DNA of 64,000 nt, taken from NCBI GenBank assembly GCA_963513935.1, contig OY740768.1, positions 21,575,177 to 21,639,176 of the forward strand. Direction: 5' to 3'. The DNA is from Aphrophora alni (Eukaryota > Arthropoda > Insecta > Hemiptera > Aphrophoridae). The notes beneath the pieces are model-generated. The model did not search any database. It saw only the letters and a program-made list of their open reading frames with translations, and had not been told where the DNA came from. The position numbers and the translations under genes are program-made. Below, piece after piece: positions 35,901 to 50,466 of the stretch (position 1 is the stretch's first letter; every line of letters begins with the position of its first letter).

Positions 35901-37222
35901 TGAGCAGGTATTTAACAATTTTAACATGCTTCAGTGCTTAACAATATGCATTGTTAATTAATATAGATAAATTTGTATAATATTTTATATCTTAAGTCAT
36001 GAATATATTAAATTTGTTACGGCGCTCTAAATTGGAGATTAATTCATTGAAAAGCTATCCACTGTAGTAATAGGTACAGTTTGTTCCTTGTAGCTTGAAA
36101 TATTCACTGCTTTTATTTAAATGTTCTTAATATTAAATTTTATAATTAGTTTTGTTTCGTTTAATTAACATAATTCGTATTTTTAAATATTTTTCTAAAA
36201 GAAATCTAAGATGTGTGTCTCTGTGAGTAGAACTCGTTTAAAATCATGATTTAAAAATTATGAACCAAATACTGAAATAAAGGTTAAATCATTCTTTTAT
36301 AAAAACTATAAAAAAAACATCGTTTTTATAATACACCTCAGTTGTCACAACCACTCAGATTCATTCTTAGGTTACTAGTTTCTGTTTTATTTCTAAACAA
36401 ACTAAGTTTTATAACTAAGTTACTAGGCAGTATTCTTTTCTTCAATTAGGGCTGCTGTTCGTGTTAAAGAATATAAATTGAATTTCAAAGTCGATCAACA
36501 CTCTCAAAACGTCTCATATTCATTTTATATTAAAATATAAACAATTAAAATATACGAATCATATCTTTTCGTGATTGTAAACTTTATTCTTGCTTTGTTG
36601 TAAAATATGTATTGCTTAATTAAAACCGTTTGTGCTTGATCCTAAATAAATCACTTAGAATAGCTAATAAACAAAGCATCACAAACAAAACCTTTGCATT
36701 TAAATTTCAATTGTCGTGTAGTTTAATCAATAACTACAATTACCTGTTAATTGCATATTCATTACAGTTCGTTCCCCTTGTCAAAACAAGGAAAATTGAT
36801 TTTCGAATACATTCAAATAAATAGCGTACAATAAATAAGTTTAACATTGATACTATTCATAACATTTTAAGAGTATTTTGGAAATATTTTACCTGAATAT
36901 TAAATTTAGTTTTTTTACTACTAAATCACGAACGAAATATTTGTTTATATTGAATTAAAAATATTATATAGATGTTGCTAGGTACGATAAAAATACATAA
37001 ATATGTCGAATTTTAAAACACGCTTGAAATTAGTAAATATTGGAGCAGGAGGTATAGTTCGAAAATAATTAGTTGTAATGTAAATAATTAATATTATAAA
37101 TATTTTATTATATGATTGTTATAATAGTGAGATTGGAGAGTTTTAGGTTATTGTGGTGATTTGAAAAAATGTTTTGTAACTTACATAGTTATCTGTAAGT
37201 CGAACATATTCATACAATATAA

Positions 37223-38026
37223 TATGTTATGCAACTTCTAAATCAGTATACAATAACACCAAGGTGAATGCTATCGAATGGTTGTTATCATTATAGTATG
37301 TTATGCAACATCTCAATAAGTATACAATAATACCAAGGTGAATGCTATCGAATTGTTGTTATCATTATAGTATGTTATGCAACATCTCAATAAGTATACA
37401 ATAATACCAAGGTGAATGCTATCGAATGGTTGTTATCATTATATTTATGTTATGCAACATCTCAATAAGTATACAATAATACCAAGGTGAATGCTATCGA
37501 ATGGTTGTTATCATTATATTATGTTATGCAACATCTCAATAAGTATACAATAATACCAAGGTGAATGCTATCGAATGGTTGTTATCATTATATTTATGTT
37601 ATGCAACATCTCAATAAGTATACAATAATACCAAGGTGAATGCTATCGAATGGTTGTTATCATTATATTATGTTATGCAACATCTCAATAAGTATACAAT
37701 AATACCAAGGTGAATGCTATCGAATGGTTGTTATCATTATATTTATGTTATGCAACATCTCAATAAGTATACAATAATACCAAGGTGAATGCTATCGAAT
37801 GGTTGTTATCATTATATTATGTTATGCAACATCTCAATAAGTATACAATAATACCAAGGTGAATGCTATCGAATGGTTGTTATCATTATATTTATGTTAT
37901 GCAACATCTCAATAAGTATACAATAATACCAAGGTGAATGCTATCGAATGGTTGTTATCATTATATTATGTTATGCAACATCTCAATAAGTATACAATAA
38001 TACTAAGGTGAATGCTATCGAATGGT
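37223..38026 (+). repeat. Tandem repeat, 11 units alternating 75 and 74 bp
   Basis: Unit starts (ATGTTATGCAAC) fall at 37223, 37298, 37372, 37447, 37521, 37596, 37670, 37745, 37819, 37894 and 37968, so spacings alternate strictly 75, 74, 75, 74. The junctions alternate TATATTTATG and TATATTATG in most of the array, making a 149-bp higher-order dimer. Inner units are nearly identical; the first unit is the most diverged and the last is truncated. Confidence 0.97.
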
Positions 38027-41000
38027 ATGTTATGGATTTTTTTTTAATAATTCGTATGAAACAATTTTGTACTATCAAGTTTATATAAAACAATTACCGA
38101 TATTTACTTAGCTAAACCCTACAACTATAACTCTTGCAGTGATAATAGTTGCCTGCGTATCGTTTATATTGCAACAGAAGGGATCAATTCAAAATATTAG
38201 TGTAAAGTAGGATGATTGTTGTGTACTTCAACTTCCTAACAAAAAAGCAGTAAATCTAACATATACCAGAGTACAATTAATTTGGAATTAAGACTAACTA
38301 GCAATAACTGATTAATCTAAAAGTCACTCATACAAAATCTGTAGAGTTTAAAATTATTATGTTAAAACATAATACAACCATTTCTGGTTACCTAAAACAT
38401 GACAAAAGCGTACTTCAATAATTTACGTTGCAACATTTCATCGTTATTTGAAGGTTTAAGATAATTACTTTTTACATTTCATTATACTATTCATTTTTCA
38501 CATTCCGACAAAGACTGTAAACGTTTTATTCATATTTTCAGAAACATGAGAAAGCTGAGTGTCATAAAGATCGGTACACAACATTAAAACAAATTTATTT
38601 TATATTTTTTGAAAATTTGTGTCATCTCTAAAAACTAAGCAATATTTAGGTTTAATAAACAATTATTAAACATTCTTTAGTTAAGACATTGATAACAACA
38701 GAACTTTATACCTGGCGAGTGTTTGTCCAATATAACAGCTCCAAATAGCCGGTCCAAAATTTCACTTACTGCCTACAAGCGTAAAGTCTGAGTGAGCGCA
38801 AAAGAGTACGGCAATGAAGATATTTATTTTTCAAAAAATAAAATTATGTCACGAGACAGAGCAGATAATATAGTGGATAATATTTACATTTGGTGTGTTT
38901 AAAGGCGTGTTTGTGTTATTCATTGATTTGGGTTTACGTCAAAATAGTATTAAAGTAAATGTGCCCGTTACAGTAAATGAACAATACATACAACAGAATA
39001 AAAATCTTGCAACACAACCCAAGTCTACGTTTTGTTTCACTATGGTTTTTATGTAAATCTGTTTTAAGAAATTATACATTTATTCCATTTCTATTCTCAT
39101 CCCTTCCACCGTAATTTCCCTCTCTTTCATACTTACAAATTAAATGGAATTATTAAAAACTTTGTTTTTAAATAAATTAAATGAAATAAATACAGTTATT
39201 TTTAACAGTGCTAATGTAGTATTATTGTGACAAAATGTTATTAGGTTGATATCAATTAAAATTATGAGAATACATTCAAATATTACAAAATTCAATTTTG
39301 AAATAAATGTAAGATTTCGATTGTAAAACTGGCAGAATTTTCCATAAATGAGTTCAAAGGAATAAGGACTACCTTATGTATAAATGCAGATCTATTACAA
39401 ACTCTGTTTAATTAGGTACCCTCTTCATTAAATTTTCAAATTATACTTAATTTTCGTTGTTTTTAAACAATAACCCACGGTAAGATTACTTAACATCTTC
39501 TAGTTTACGACACGCTTAAATGTTACAAAAAATACATTATAATAACGATGAAAATGATACTATATAATAATTGCTTCACAAATTCACTGACAAATAATAA
39601 AAGCACAATAATCACTGAAAGCAGCTCCGAGCTGTAATTACTAAAGTCTTAAGCAAGATTGTTACCGTAACTCTAAGTATTTAAAATACATAGTCATTAA
39701 AGAGATGACTGTGATAACAAAGTCTTTTGTATTCTCTTAATAAATGCTGTTAAATGTGTATCTTGTAATAATTCACAAAATAATTGACTATATATCACGA
39801 ACAATTATTATTGACGTATTATACAGTACGGAAATTTAGTTAGATATTTTTTTCCCTTACGTTATTTTATACTCTTGATGAGACATAAAATTGTTCATAT
39901 ATACTAATTACAAAACATTACACCAACATTATCAAAAATAAAGGGGTAACTTAAATACACAACCACACACATACACACAAACAATAATTGTTCCCCAATC
40001 AAATTGGCCAAATCAAAATCGAATCAAAATGTATGTCATCAAAATCGAGAGGCTCAAGACGAGTATTTCCGTGGGATGGTGAACCTGTCAATGGGTTTCA
40101 AACCCTGATTCAAAATTATGTTCCACCTTATGTTCCAGTGAAAATGATGAGCAATATTTAAGATTATGTAGACGGCTCGAATAATTGAATGATTTTATTT
40201 GCATCGTTTTATTTTATTATAGAACGTTAGTGTTGATAAATCAATATATAATTAAAATGTCTAAGTTTGGATTGTTTTCCCGAGTTGTAGGTTGGCAGGT
40301 TGAAGAGTATCACTTCTAATAAAATGTGGTTAATTTTAGATTAATTTATGAAAACTGTTCCACTAATGAAATCATACCCCATATTTATGTCTAGTATCAA
40401 ACAAATGTCGATTTAAGTATAAAAACTGTAAGGTCTGATAGTGCAAAAACTACACGACCATATCAAGTAGAGGCTCAATTTATAAAAGTTATATTGTTCA
40501 GTTCAACAAGTATCAAAATGAGTAAATATTTGTTTTACTAACCATACGTAAAGTGAGAACGTGTGAGCCATCTATAAGTGAATTATTTATGAAATAAGTA
40601 CAAAATTATTATCATTTAACTATATCATAAAACATTCCATCTATGCGTCAAAATAACTTATAGCAGAGACAAATAAAGGATCTTTTTCTATGCTAGTGGT
40701 TTTGTCGGAAATAATTTTAATTTTGATAATTTAAAAAATCCTTAAATTCTGTTATTATTTAACGTACTCTCAAATTGTAATATAAAAATCAAATTCCCAA
40801 ATCTAATTACATAAGGGAATATTAAATTATATATCCTATTCTAAAATGTGTATACATCCATTAGATGCAAATATAACTCAATGCTTACTTAGTCCTGCAG
40901 GACCATAATTATAATCTCTAATTTTATTCAAATTTTATTCTAATTTTAATCATAATTATTATAATTTTATTTTTGTAAACAAACAAAAATGAGGTTCAAA

Positions 41001-41299
41001 ACGTCATTTTTTTTTAAAAAAACTTACTTGGATGTGATTTTATATTGAGAAAATGTAGACAACCTGCGACTTGTTACGTACATATTATGACTGTTAAGTT
41101 AGACGTGTATCTTTTGAGTTAATTTTACGTTAAGTTAAACGGATTATGTGTGGTATATTAACTAATGTAATTAGCCCTTCTAGCATTGCGTAATTCAATT
41201 ACTTGTCTCAAACCGGGAAATAATATTATAAAGTTATAGTAAATGTAAACTAATAAAACGTGTACATTAAAATTATCATTGTGTTGGTTTACTTAAATT
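38027..41299. other. AT-rich stretch with one SINE-like candidate
   Basis: Only the block near 40040-40270 has recognisable structure. Otherwise there are short homopolymers and no gene. Confidence 0.5.
40040..40270 (+). repeat. SINE-like or duplicated block, paired with 55240-55500
   Basis: Both copies contain AAGACGAGT, then a B-box-like GTTTCAAACCCTGATTC or GAGTTCAAATCCTGGTT, then ATATTTAAGATWATSTRGA, then a TTTTATTTTA..GACATTAGTGTTG segment. A tRNA-type B box would suit a tRNA-derived SINE, but no clear A box was identified. Confidence 0.45.
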
Positions 41300-41314
41300 A
41301 ATTTTGGTTTGGTT

Positions 41315-41317
<3 letters not shown>

Positions 41318-41371
<54 letters not shown>
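41318..41371. repeat. (AT)n microsatellite inside the duplicated block
   Basis: 54 bases of AT repeat; the corresponding place in the other copy (about 59475) has only ATTATAATATTTGTAC. Confidence 0.97.
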
Positions 41372-41375
<4 letters not shown>

Positions 41376-42662
41376 TTTTATTCGCTGTTACTTCATTATG
41401 AGCGAAAGTATCAAAATAAATAAAAATATCTTTCATTCATGTTAAATGCCATAAAACCTATGTTAAAAAGGAAGTAATATTATCATTATTGTTAACCTTT
41501 GAAAAATAAATTGAAACAACCAGTTATTGCATTTTTGTTTCGCTTTATAGAAATCGCCAATTTATAATTTTAAACGCAATTTCATACAAGTATCACCATC
41601 AAATTGATTATCAAAACCTTTATGAACTAATTTCCGAACAAAACTTTAACCAATATAGTTAATAAGAGAGCATCACAATGTAAGCCATTTGTAATTAAAC
41701 TGTCGCATTGTTTACCGTACAACTGATAGATAATTCATTAAAGTTGAGTTCAGTTGTCTAAACATTACAAATTCAATTAACGATCAATTTTAAAGACACA
41801 AGAGCAATTTTAATAGTAGTCAAAAATTAAAAATAGACTTTTTTCATTCCTTTATTGTAATGTCACTGGAAGATAGTTGGTTACATTAAATAAATTATCA
41901 ATTGAATTCGGATTTCGGCATTCGACATATATATAATATATGAATATACATATATAATAAAAATATTTGTCAAACTAATAACTTTAGTCGATAATAATAA
42001 TAAAGTAATTTTTTTTTTATATTTAATTATTGAAAATCATTGCAATTGCCATGAAAAATAATTACGAAATTATTTACGACTACGTAAATTTACCTCTCAA
42101 ATATTTTAATTCGGTATTGTAATTAATTTAATAACGTTTGTTATAGTCAATAGGGAAAATAAAATCACTGACTAATAAATTAGTTACTAATCATGAACAT
42201 ATTACTGCATACAATAGACATTGATATATTTATAGGAGTTGAAGAAAGTCACTGCAATTTTTCAAGTAAATAACAATGTGAAAACAAACAATCCAGAAAT
42301 ATATAGCAAAATACAAAACTAAATTAGATACATTAGTGCCACCACTTTGACTTGATTAAATCGCCTAACCAGTTATACACATAAATGTAATTAAAATAAT
42401 TAAGCTAACCGCAAAATATAACACTGCGCAAATGTACATTATGTTATAATGAGAATTCACCAACTAAAAATTAATTAATTTCATTATTTATTCCCAAAGT
42501 TCTAGATCAATAAACATATGAAATAATATTAATAGCAATTAATGACAAATAAATTTTATATACATCTTTAGAGTGCATGATTTTTGTAGTAAATTAATTT
42601 TATATAAGTGCATAATTTTGATATACCACTCCTAATATTTAGTCCTACAAAAAAAATTCACC

Positions 42663-42687
42663 TATATATATATATATATATATATAA
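42663..42687. repeat. Short (TA)n tract
   Basis: About twelve TA units. Confidence 0.93.
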
Positions 42688-45600
42688 AGAAAAAAAAGTT
42701 TTTCATAGGTTAAGGGTAGATTATGCTAAAGATTTTGTACTTGGACTTATTTTGTTTTTGAAAATTCACAAATATTGTGAAAGCAACAAGTACTTGAAGG
42801 TTGTATTTATTTATTCAAATGTTATATTAATGTAAACAACCTTTTTTTCTAAATTGTTTATCTTTTACTTTATGTTTATTACTATCAAGAGTTTAATAAA
42901 ACTACATGGTTTATGCCTTATTAGAAACGGTTTATGTTTAATATATGAAGGGTTCAATTTTAAATTTCGGTCACCATATTGTAATAAAACCGTATAGTTT
43001 TAATTAAACTTCCAAATTATTAAAAGTGTCACTATGTATCCACTACAGAATACCTTCCCTTGTTGTCAGTGCAGTTACAGTTACAATTAAATTATTGTTT
43101 ACAGTTTGTGTAAGAACAAGAGTAAGTAACTAGTTTTAGATTTAGTCTGGAATTAATTGTTACATAACAGAAGAATGAGCTTCACTTCTTACAGAGAGAG
43201 AATAAATGAAGCCTTTTACATTTTAGAGTAAAGGTATAACTAATTACTTTAAAGTAAATCTAACATGCTTCAGTCCTGAATTTATATGTTTAATAAATCA
43301 ACACAAATATTATATAAATTATAAATATATTATTACGATTGTTACACTGTTTTCTGTATTGGAGATGAAATCATTGAAAACCTATCTATGTTACCGTAGT
43401 AAAAGCAAATGTTTGTTGGTTGAAAGTTGCAATATGCATTGCTTTCGTTATAATTATTCCCAATATTTGTTTTTATATTTTATTTTATTTCCATATATTA
43501 AATAATTTTGTATCTTAAAATCAATTTAAATTTATGTTACTCTAGAATAGAGTTCAGATTTATATAGCCATGATTAATTATGTGTTTATCAAAACTAAAA
43601 AAGAAGGTTAAATAATTAATTGGTGTGAGAAAAATATTGTTTTATGTATTTAATTTAACAAATATTATGTACTTTTTTCATGGATACTGTAGGTGGAAGG
43701 GGCACAATAAACGATGTGAGATTGTTAATCTAGTAACAGATAAGAATATTACACTATTATTTTGCATTACCAAGTAATCGTCGTAATTTTGAACCAAGAA
43801 TTAGTTTATGCCAGTCAATATATTGCATACCTAACCTTTACAAATTACGAAAGACGTCAATTTAAAATTATAAACATATCAATATATGTCTTAATAACTA
43901 TTAAAGCTAATAATACCTTCTGTACTAGTTTCTAAACAAAAATTTTACCAGTCATAGTTTACAAATAAATTATAAAACACTTAATTTAAATGGTCGTTTT
44001 TTTACTTAACAATTGACAATAAGCTCTTTATTAGTTAGGCAATAATACCTGTTTGGGTCTGTTCTAAATATAATGAAAGTTAATCAGCAAGTAATGATTA
44101 AGCTTAATTTGACATATTAGTAATGAAAGAAGTTCGTAAAATCAAAAAAAAAATACTTTTATAATAACAATAAATCCTGTCCATTTCTAATAGTAAAATC
44201 AATCCTTTAACTAAAAAAAAAAAAAATAACAATTTGATTTTATTTTAAATCGTATTATTAATCTCTTGTAAAACTACACGCAAAATAAGTCTACAAGGGA
44301 GAATAATAAAATATGGTGTATACAAAATTAATTATTACGGTATTATTTATAAATTTTTTACGCCTACTTACAAACATACAATTTCAGTGAACATGCAATC
44401 TAAATTATTTTAGTTAAACAAATGGAGAAATAAAATCATACACATGATAACAAATTAAACACACTCCACACACAAAAATACAACCAAACATGTACGATTT
44501 TTGTGTCAAACATTATTTAAATATAAATAAATGCTAAGATAATGGCAGAATTTAGTGTATAGTGTCATGTTTAAAACAAAAGGAAGAGAATGTATGTATG
44601 GCCTATAATAATAAAATACAAATTAAAATTGAAATTTTATGAAAGTTTCCTATTATAATTAAACCACGTTTCCATGACTAAATCATAATGATCGGTTGTT
44701 GGATGTTATTGCACAAAGCATTGTCGTCCTATTAAATATTTAATTAAAAATAAGGTTTGTGTAAAATGTAGTAGTGAAGATGTAGATTTAGTCATTAAAA
44801 CGTGGTATAGTTAGAAAAACGTATGTTTGAAAATTGTGAACAACTTTTTGCTTTCTGTCACTTAGTTTATCATTTATCATAGATTCATGTTTAAGTTCAG
44901 TTTTATAAAACTTTCTACAGATATTACTTCAAATCTATTATAATTTTTAATTTACTTTTATTCAATTTTAATATCTTTGTTTTCATATCCTATCATAAAA
45001 TTACAGTATCTTCACCCAGTTTTTATATTGTTTTATATTGAATAAAGTTCTTGTATTGCACTCGAGATTTGTTACTCGCAACGTCGGTCTGCAGAACTAT
45101 TCAATTAAATTATAGTTCGCTCTTTGTACAAGAACTCAATATAAGTAATTGGTTTAGAGTTAGTTAAGATTTTATACTGAACTTTTTGTTCTAAATTTAT
45201 TATAAACGTGACTCAAAATGACAAAACTTTTACTACTTTTGAATACAAGTATTTCTAACATTTCAATTCGTATTTACTCTATTAAAGTATTGAATATCTA
45301 CAATAAAGATATGAATAATTCGAACTGTAATGCATTGTCTTAATATGCGTAATTAATGTAGGAGACTATTTTAAAAATATATTTGTTATTCTGTATCAAA
45401 AAATAAAAAACAAAATAAATAAATAACACATAAAATATTGTATTATTTAACTAAAATATCATATTTTGTAGGCGGTATGTTGTTATTAGGTAGGCAGGAT
45501 ATTTAATTTTTTTTAAATAACACAGTCTAGCTTATATTCAAGTCAAAAATCTTGTTATTAAATGGGAGTAGGTAATTTTGAAGAAATAATTTTTACAATC

Positions 45601-46260
45601 GTCTATTTTAGTTTTTATTCTCCGGAATATTATAAGTAATGAAATTCTTTCTAAATCCCTATAAATCCAAAATCCGAATTGGAATAAATTGATTCATAAT
45701 AAGTACAAGAATATTTTAAAATCTTGAACAAGAACGGTTTAGTTATTTTCCACCTAGTCTACAAAACTTAAGGGGACATTCTACAAAATGTTAATCTTTT
45801 GCTAAATTATTTAATAATGAAGTGATTGTTCAAATTTTATTATTGTAAATATTTATTATATTTGTGTATATTGAATGAATAAGTGATTTCCAGAATGTGA
45901 ATAAAGTTATTAATCCAGAACATGAAAATACCTATTTCATATAAATAATACATACTAGTAATATAAGTATACTGCAGAATATAAAACAAACTAGTAACCT
46001 TAGAAAAGAACTCAGCGCTGTTGATACAACTGAGCGGTTAAAACAACTGCAACTGTATTATAAAACGTGATCATTAAAATATCAAGTAAACAGAAGGGTT
46101 TTGTTACAACGAGGTTAACAAGATATTGCCTTTTTCTTCATAGAGTCTTGCGTTACATTCTTCTCTTTCATCTTTCTATAAAGGTTTCTCTTAAACATCT
46201 CGTGTTGTCGTCCGATCCTGACGCTACTATAGTAATCAAGAAAGCAATTTTTATTATACG

Positions 46261-46287
<27 letters not shown>
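46261..46287. repeat. Poly(T) run
   Basis: 27 consecutive T residues. It could be the tail of a minus-strand retroposed sequence, but no body was recognised. Confidence 0.95.
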
Positions 46288-46291
<4 letters not shown>

Positions 46292-46331
46292 AGTGATAAA
46301 TGTCAGAGTGGTTATATACCTTTACGAAATG

Positions 46332-46332
46332 A

Positions 46333-46389
<57 letters not shown>
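46332..46389. repeat. (AT)n microsatellite
   Basis: An AT array with one G interruption. Confidence 0.96.
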
Positions 46390-46392
<3 letters not shown>

Positions 46393-47875
46393 TTAACATT
46401 CCTTGAATATCCCATTATATTCAGAAATGTTGCACAACCTGCGACTTTTTTTTAACGAATAAAGTAAGAAAACTAAGTATTGAATACATCATCCCCTTAT
46501 ATTAATGTGATTTTCCTCAGTGTAACTACCTACGTACTTAATCGCGAAATCTTACAACTTAATGTCCTACAAGCGCCATTCACTAAGAGGAAGATTAATA
46601 ATTAAAGTCATTAATCAAGACCTTGTTTAAAGTTAGACGTCAATTTTGTGAGTTGGCTTCCATTCTTGTTAGAAATAGTATGTGGTATATAACACCTCAC
46701 AATTTTAGTTAAACATCCTGGCTATACATAACGTATATTAGCAACTGAATGTTTCAAGATTCACTGCTTGCAAGTACTTCATAAATAACGTCATTAACTA
46801 ATATTTATAAAAAATTAAAACTGTTTTTCCTAATTGTAGAAGTTTTTTTTCTCTACCTAAATTTGTTCAAAGAATTCTTAAAGAAATAATAACTTCAAAA
46901 TTACTTCAGAGAATGGGTTAGTTATCGTTATTTTACTTTATCAAACAAGTCATTTCACTATTTAAAGTGATATCTGAGTTGTAAAATATATCAAATTTTT
47001 TTTTAATCTAAAAATTGTGCACTATTTTATCAAACATAGGTAATAATCATTGAATTATATTTATTTGTAATTTAATAACCCTGTTTATTAATTATTCATT
47101 ACAGTACGTTTCAGTTATCATAACAAGGAAATTTGATTAATGAGTACATTTAAATAAATACAAATTGGTAAATCGTGTTGTACTAGTTTTAAAATTCAAT
47201 CTGTATCATCTCATTAGAAATATTACAAGTAAGGAATTATGTTATAAATTCAATATCACATACAGTAACCTGCATATAGAACAAGATTTAGATTTTAGAA
47301 TTCTTATTTGGAATATATTTTCTAATTATTTCCCACATTTCTCCAATGTTGTTTAGGGCATTAATTATATTTAGGATATCACTCTTCTAATTTTAAGTGC
47401 AGTTTTTAAACAGTTCTTTTAAATATAAACAGTGAAAAAGTAATCAAACGTTCAGAATATTTTAAAAGAGTAATATTGACACAAACCCATTAACATTCGC
47501 CTATTACACTGGCTTGAGTTCCTAAACTTTTCACTCCAATTTTGTACTAAATGTGAGTCAAGGCTAATCGTACGTTATAACTAAAAATAAACGTATTCTT
47601 AGACCAACTGTGGTTCATTTTTCATAGACAATATTGAACTATTATTTAAAAAAGAAAACTACAGGTATTCGAAACACCAAGGCCTCATATTATTTGTAAT
47701 ATATTTGCATATTATAACCAGATGTAAATACATAACTTTTTAATATTTTGTTATTTTAGTCAGAATGGAATATTTCATCCAATTAATCATTCTGCATTAA
47801 ATATTAGAGAAAGGCTGAAAAAGTGTTTTAAAAAAATGCAACACATCAACACATTAACCAAAAACCAATAAGAAA

Positions 47876-48075
47876 NNNNNNNNNNNNNNNNNNNNNNNNN
47901 NNNNNNNNNNNNNNNNNNNNNNNNNNNNNNNNNNNNNNNNNNNNNNNNNNNNNNNNNNNNNNNNNNNNNNNNNNNNNNNNNNNNNNNNNNNNNNNNNNNN
48001 NNNNNNNNNNNNNNNNNNNNNNNNNNNNNNNNNNNNNNNNNNNNNNNNNNNNNNNNNNNNNNNNNNNNNNNNNNN
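47876..48075. other. Assembly gap of 200 N
   Basis: Exactly 200 N residues, directly followed by a (GA)n array. The round number suggests an estimated or fixed gap size, and the gap probably arose because the array could not be assembled. Confidence 0.99.
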
Positions 48076-49945
<1,870 letters not shown>

Positions 49946-50466
49946 TAGTGTGGTGTGGTGTGTGCTAGTGTGTTGTGTTCTAGTGTGATGTGATGTGATG
50001 TTGTGTGGTGTGGTGTGGTGTGGTGTGGTGTGGTGTGGTTTGGTGTGGTGTGGTGTGGTGTGGTGTGGTGTGGTGTGGTGTGGTGTGGTGTGGTGTGGTG
50101 TGGTGTGGTGTGGTGTGGTGTGGTGTGGTGTGGTATGGTGTGGTGTGGTGTGGTGTGGTGTGGTGTGGTGTGGTGTGGTGTGGTGTGGTGTGGTGTGGTG
50201 TGGTGTGGTGCGGTGCGGTGTGGTGTGGTGTGGTGTGGTGTGGTGTGGTGTGGTGTGGCGTGGCGTGGCGTGGCAGGGCGTGGCGTGGCGTGGCGTGGCG
50301 TGGTGTGGTGTGGTGTGGTGTGGTGTGGTGTGGTGTTGTGTGGTGTGGTGTGGTGGGGTGTGGTGGGGTGTGGCGTGGTGTGGTGTGGTGTGGTGTGGTG
50401 TGGTGTGGTGTGGTGTGGTGTGGTGTGGTGTGGTGTGGTGTGGTGTGGTGTGGTGTGGTGTGGTGT
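49946..50466 (+). repeat. (GGTGT)n pentanucleotide satellite
   Basis: About 500 bases of a GGTGT unit with scattered variants; a GGCGT subgroup lies at about 50256-50300, and the left edge is degenerate (TGTGATG, TGTGCTAG). The array is strongly strand-asymmetric, with G and T on the plus strand and almost no A. Because five is not a multiple of three and the unit has no stop, all three plus frames are open, which is an artefact. It could form G-rich secondary structure. Confidence 0.98.

Larger units (their letters stand above)
33801..37222. other. AT-rich stretch, partly a copy of a larger duplicated block
   Basis: Apart from the duplicated block at 34760-35900 and a short TTCAAAA tandem at 34223-34260, I see no feature. 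The short frames here lack motifs. Confidence 0.5.
41300..43300 (+). repeat. Duplicated block, copy 2
   Basis: It matches 59460-61740 through many ordered landmarks: TTTTGGTTTGGTTTATTAT, ACAGATTT, TTTGTAATTAAACTGTCG followed by TTGTTTACCGT, AACATTACAAATTCAATTAA, TTTCATTCCTTTATTGTAAT, ATAGACATTGATATATTTAT, TAAGTGCATAATT, and a terminal module A. Divergence is substantial, with frequent indels, so the duplication is old. Confidence 0.8.
43301..47875. other. AT-rich stretch with further repeat modules
   Basis: It contains module A (45040-45190), C and D (46430-46700) and E (47110-47165) in an order similar to the 27-31 kb region. No gene was recognised. Confidence 0.5.
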
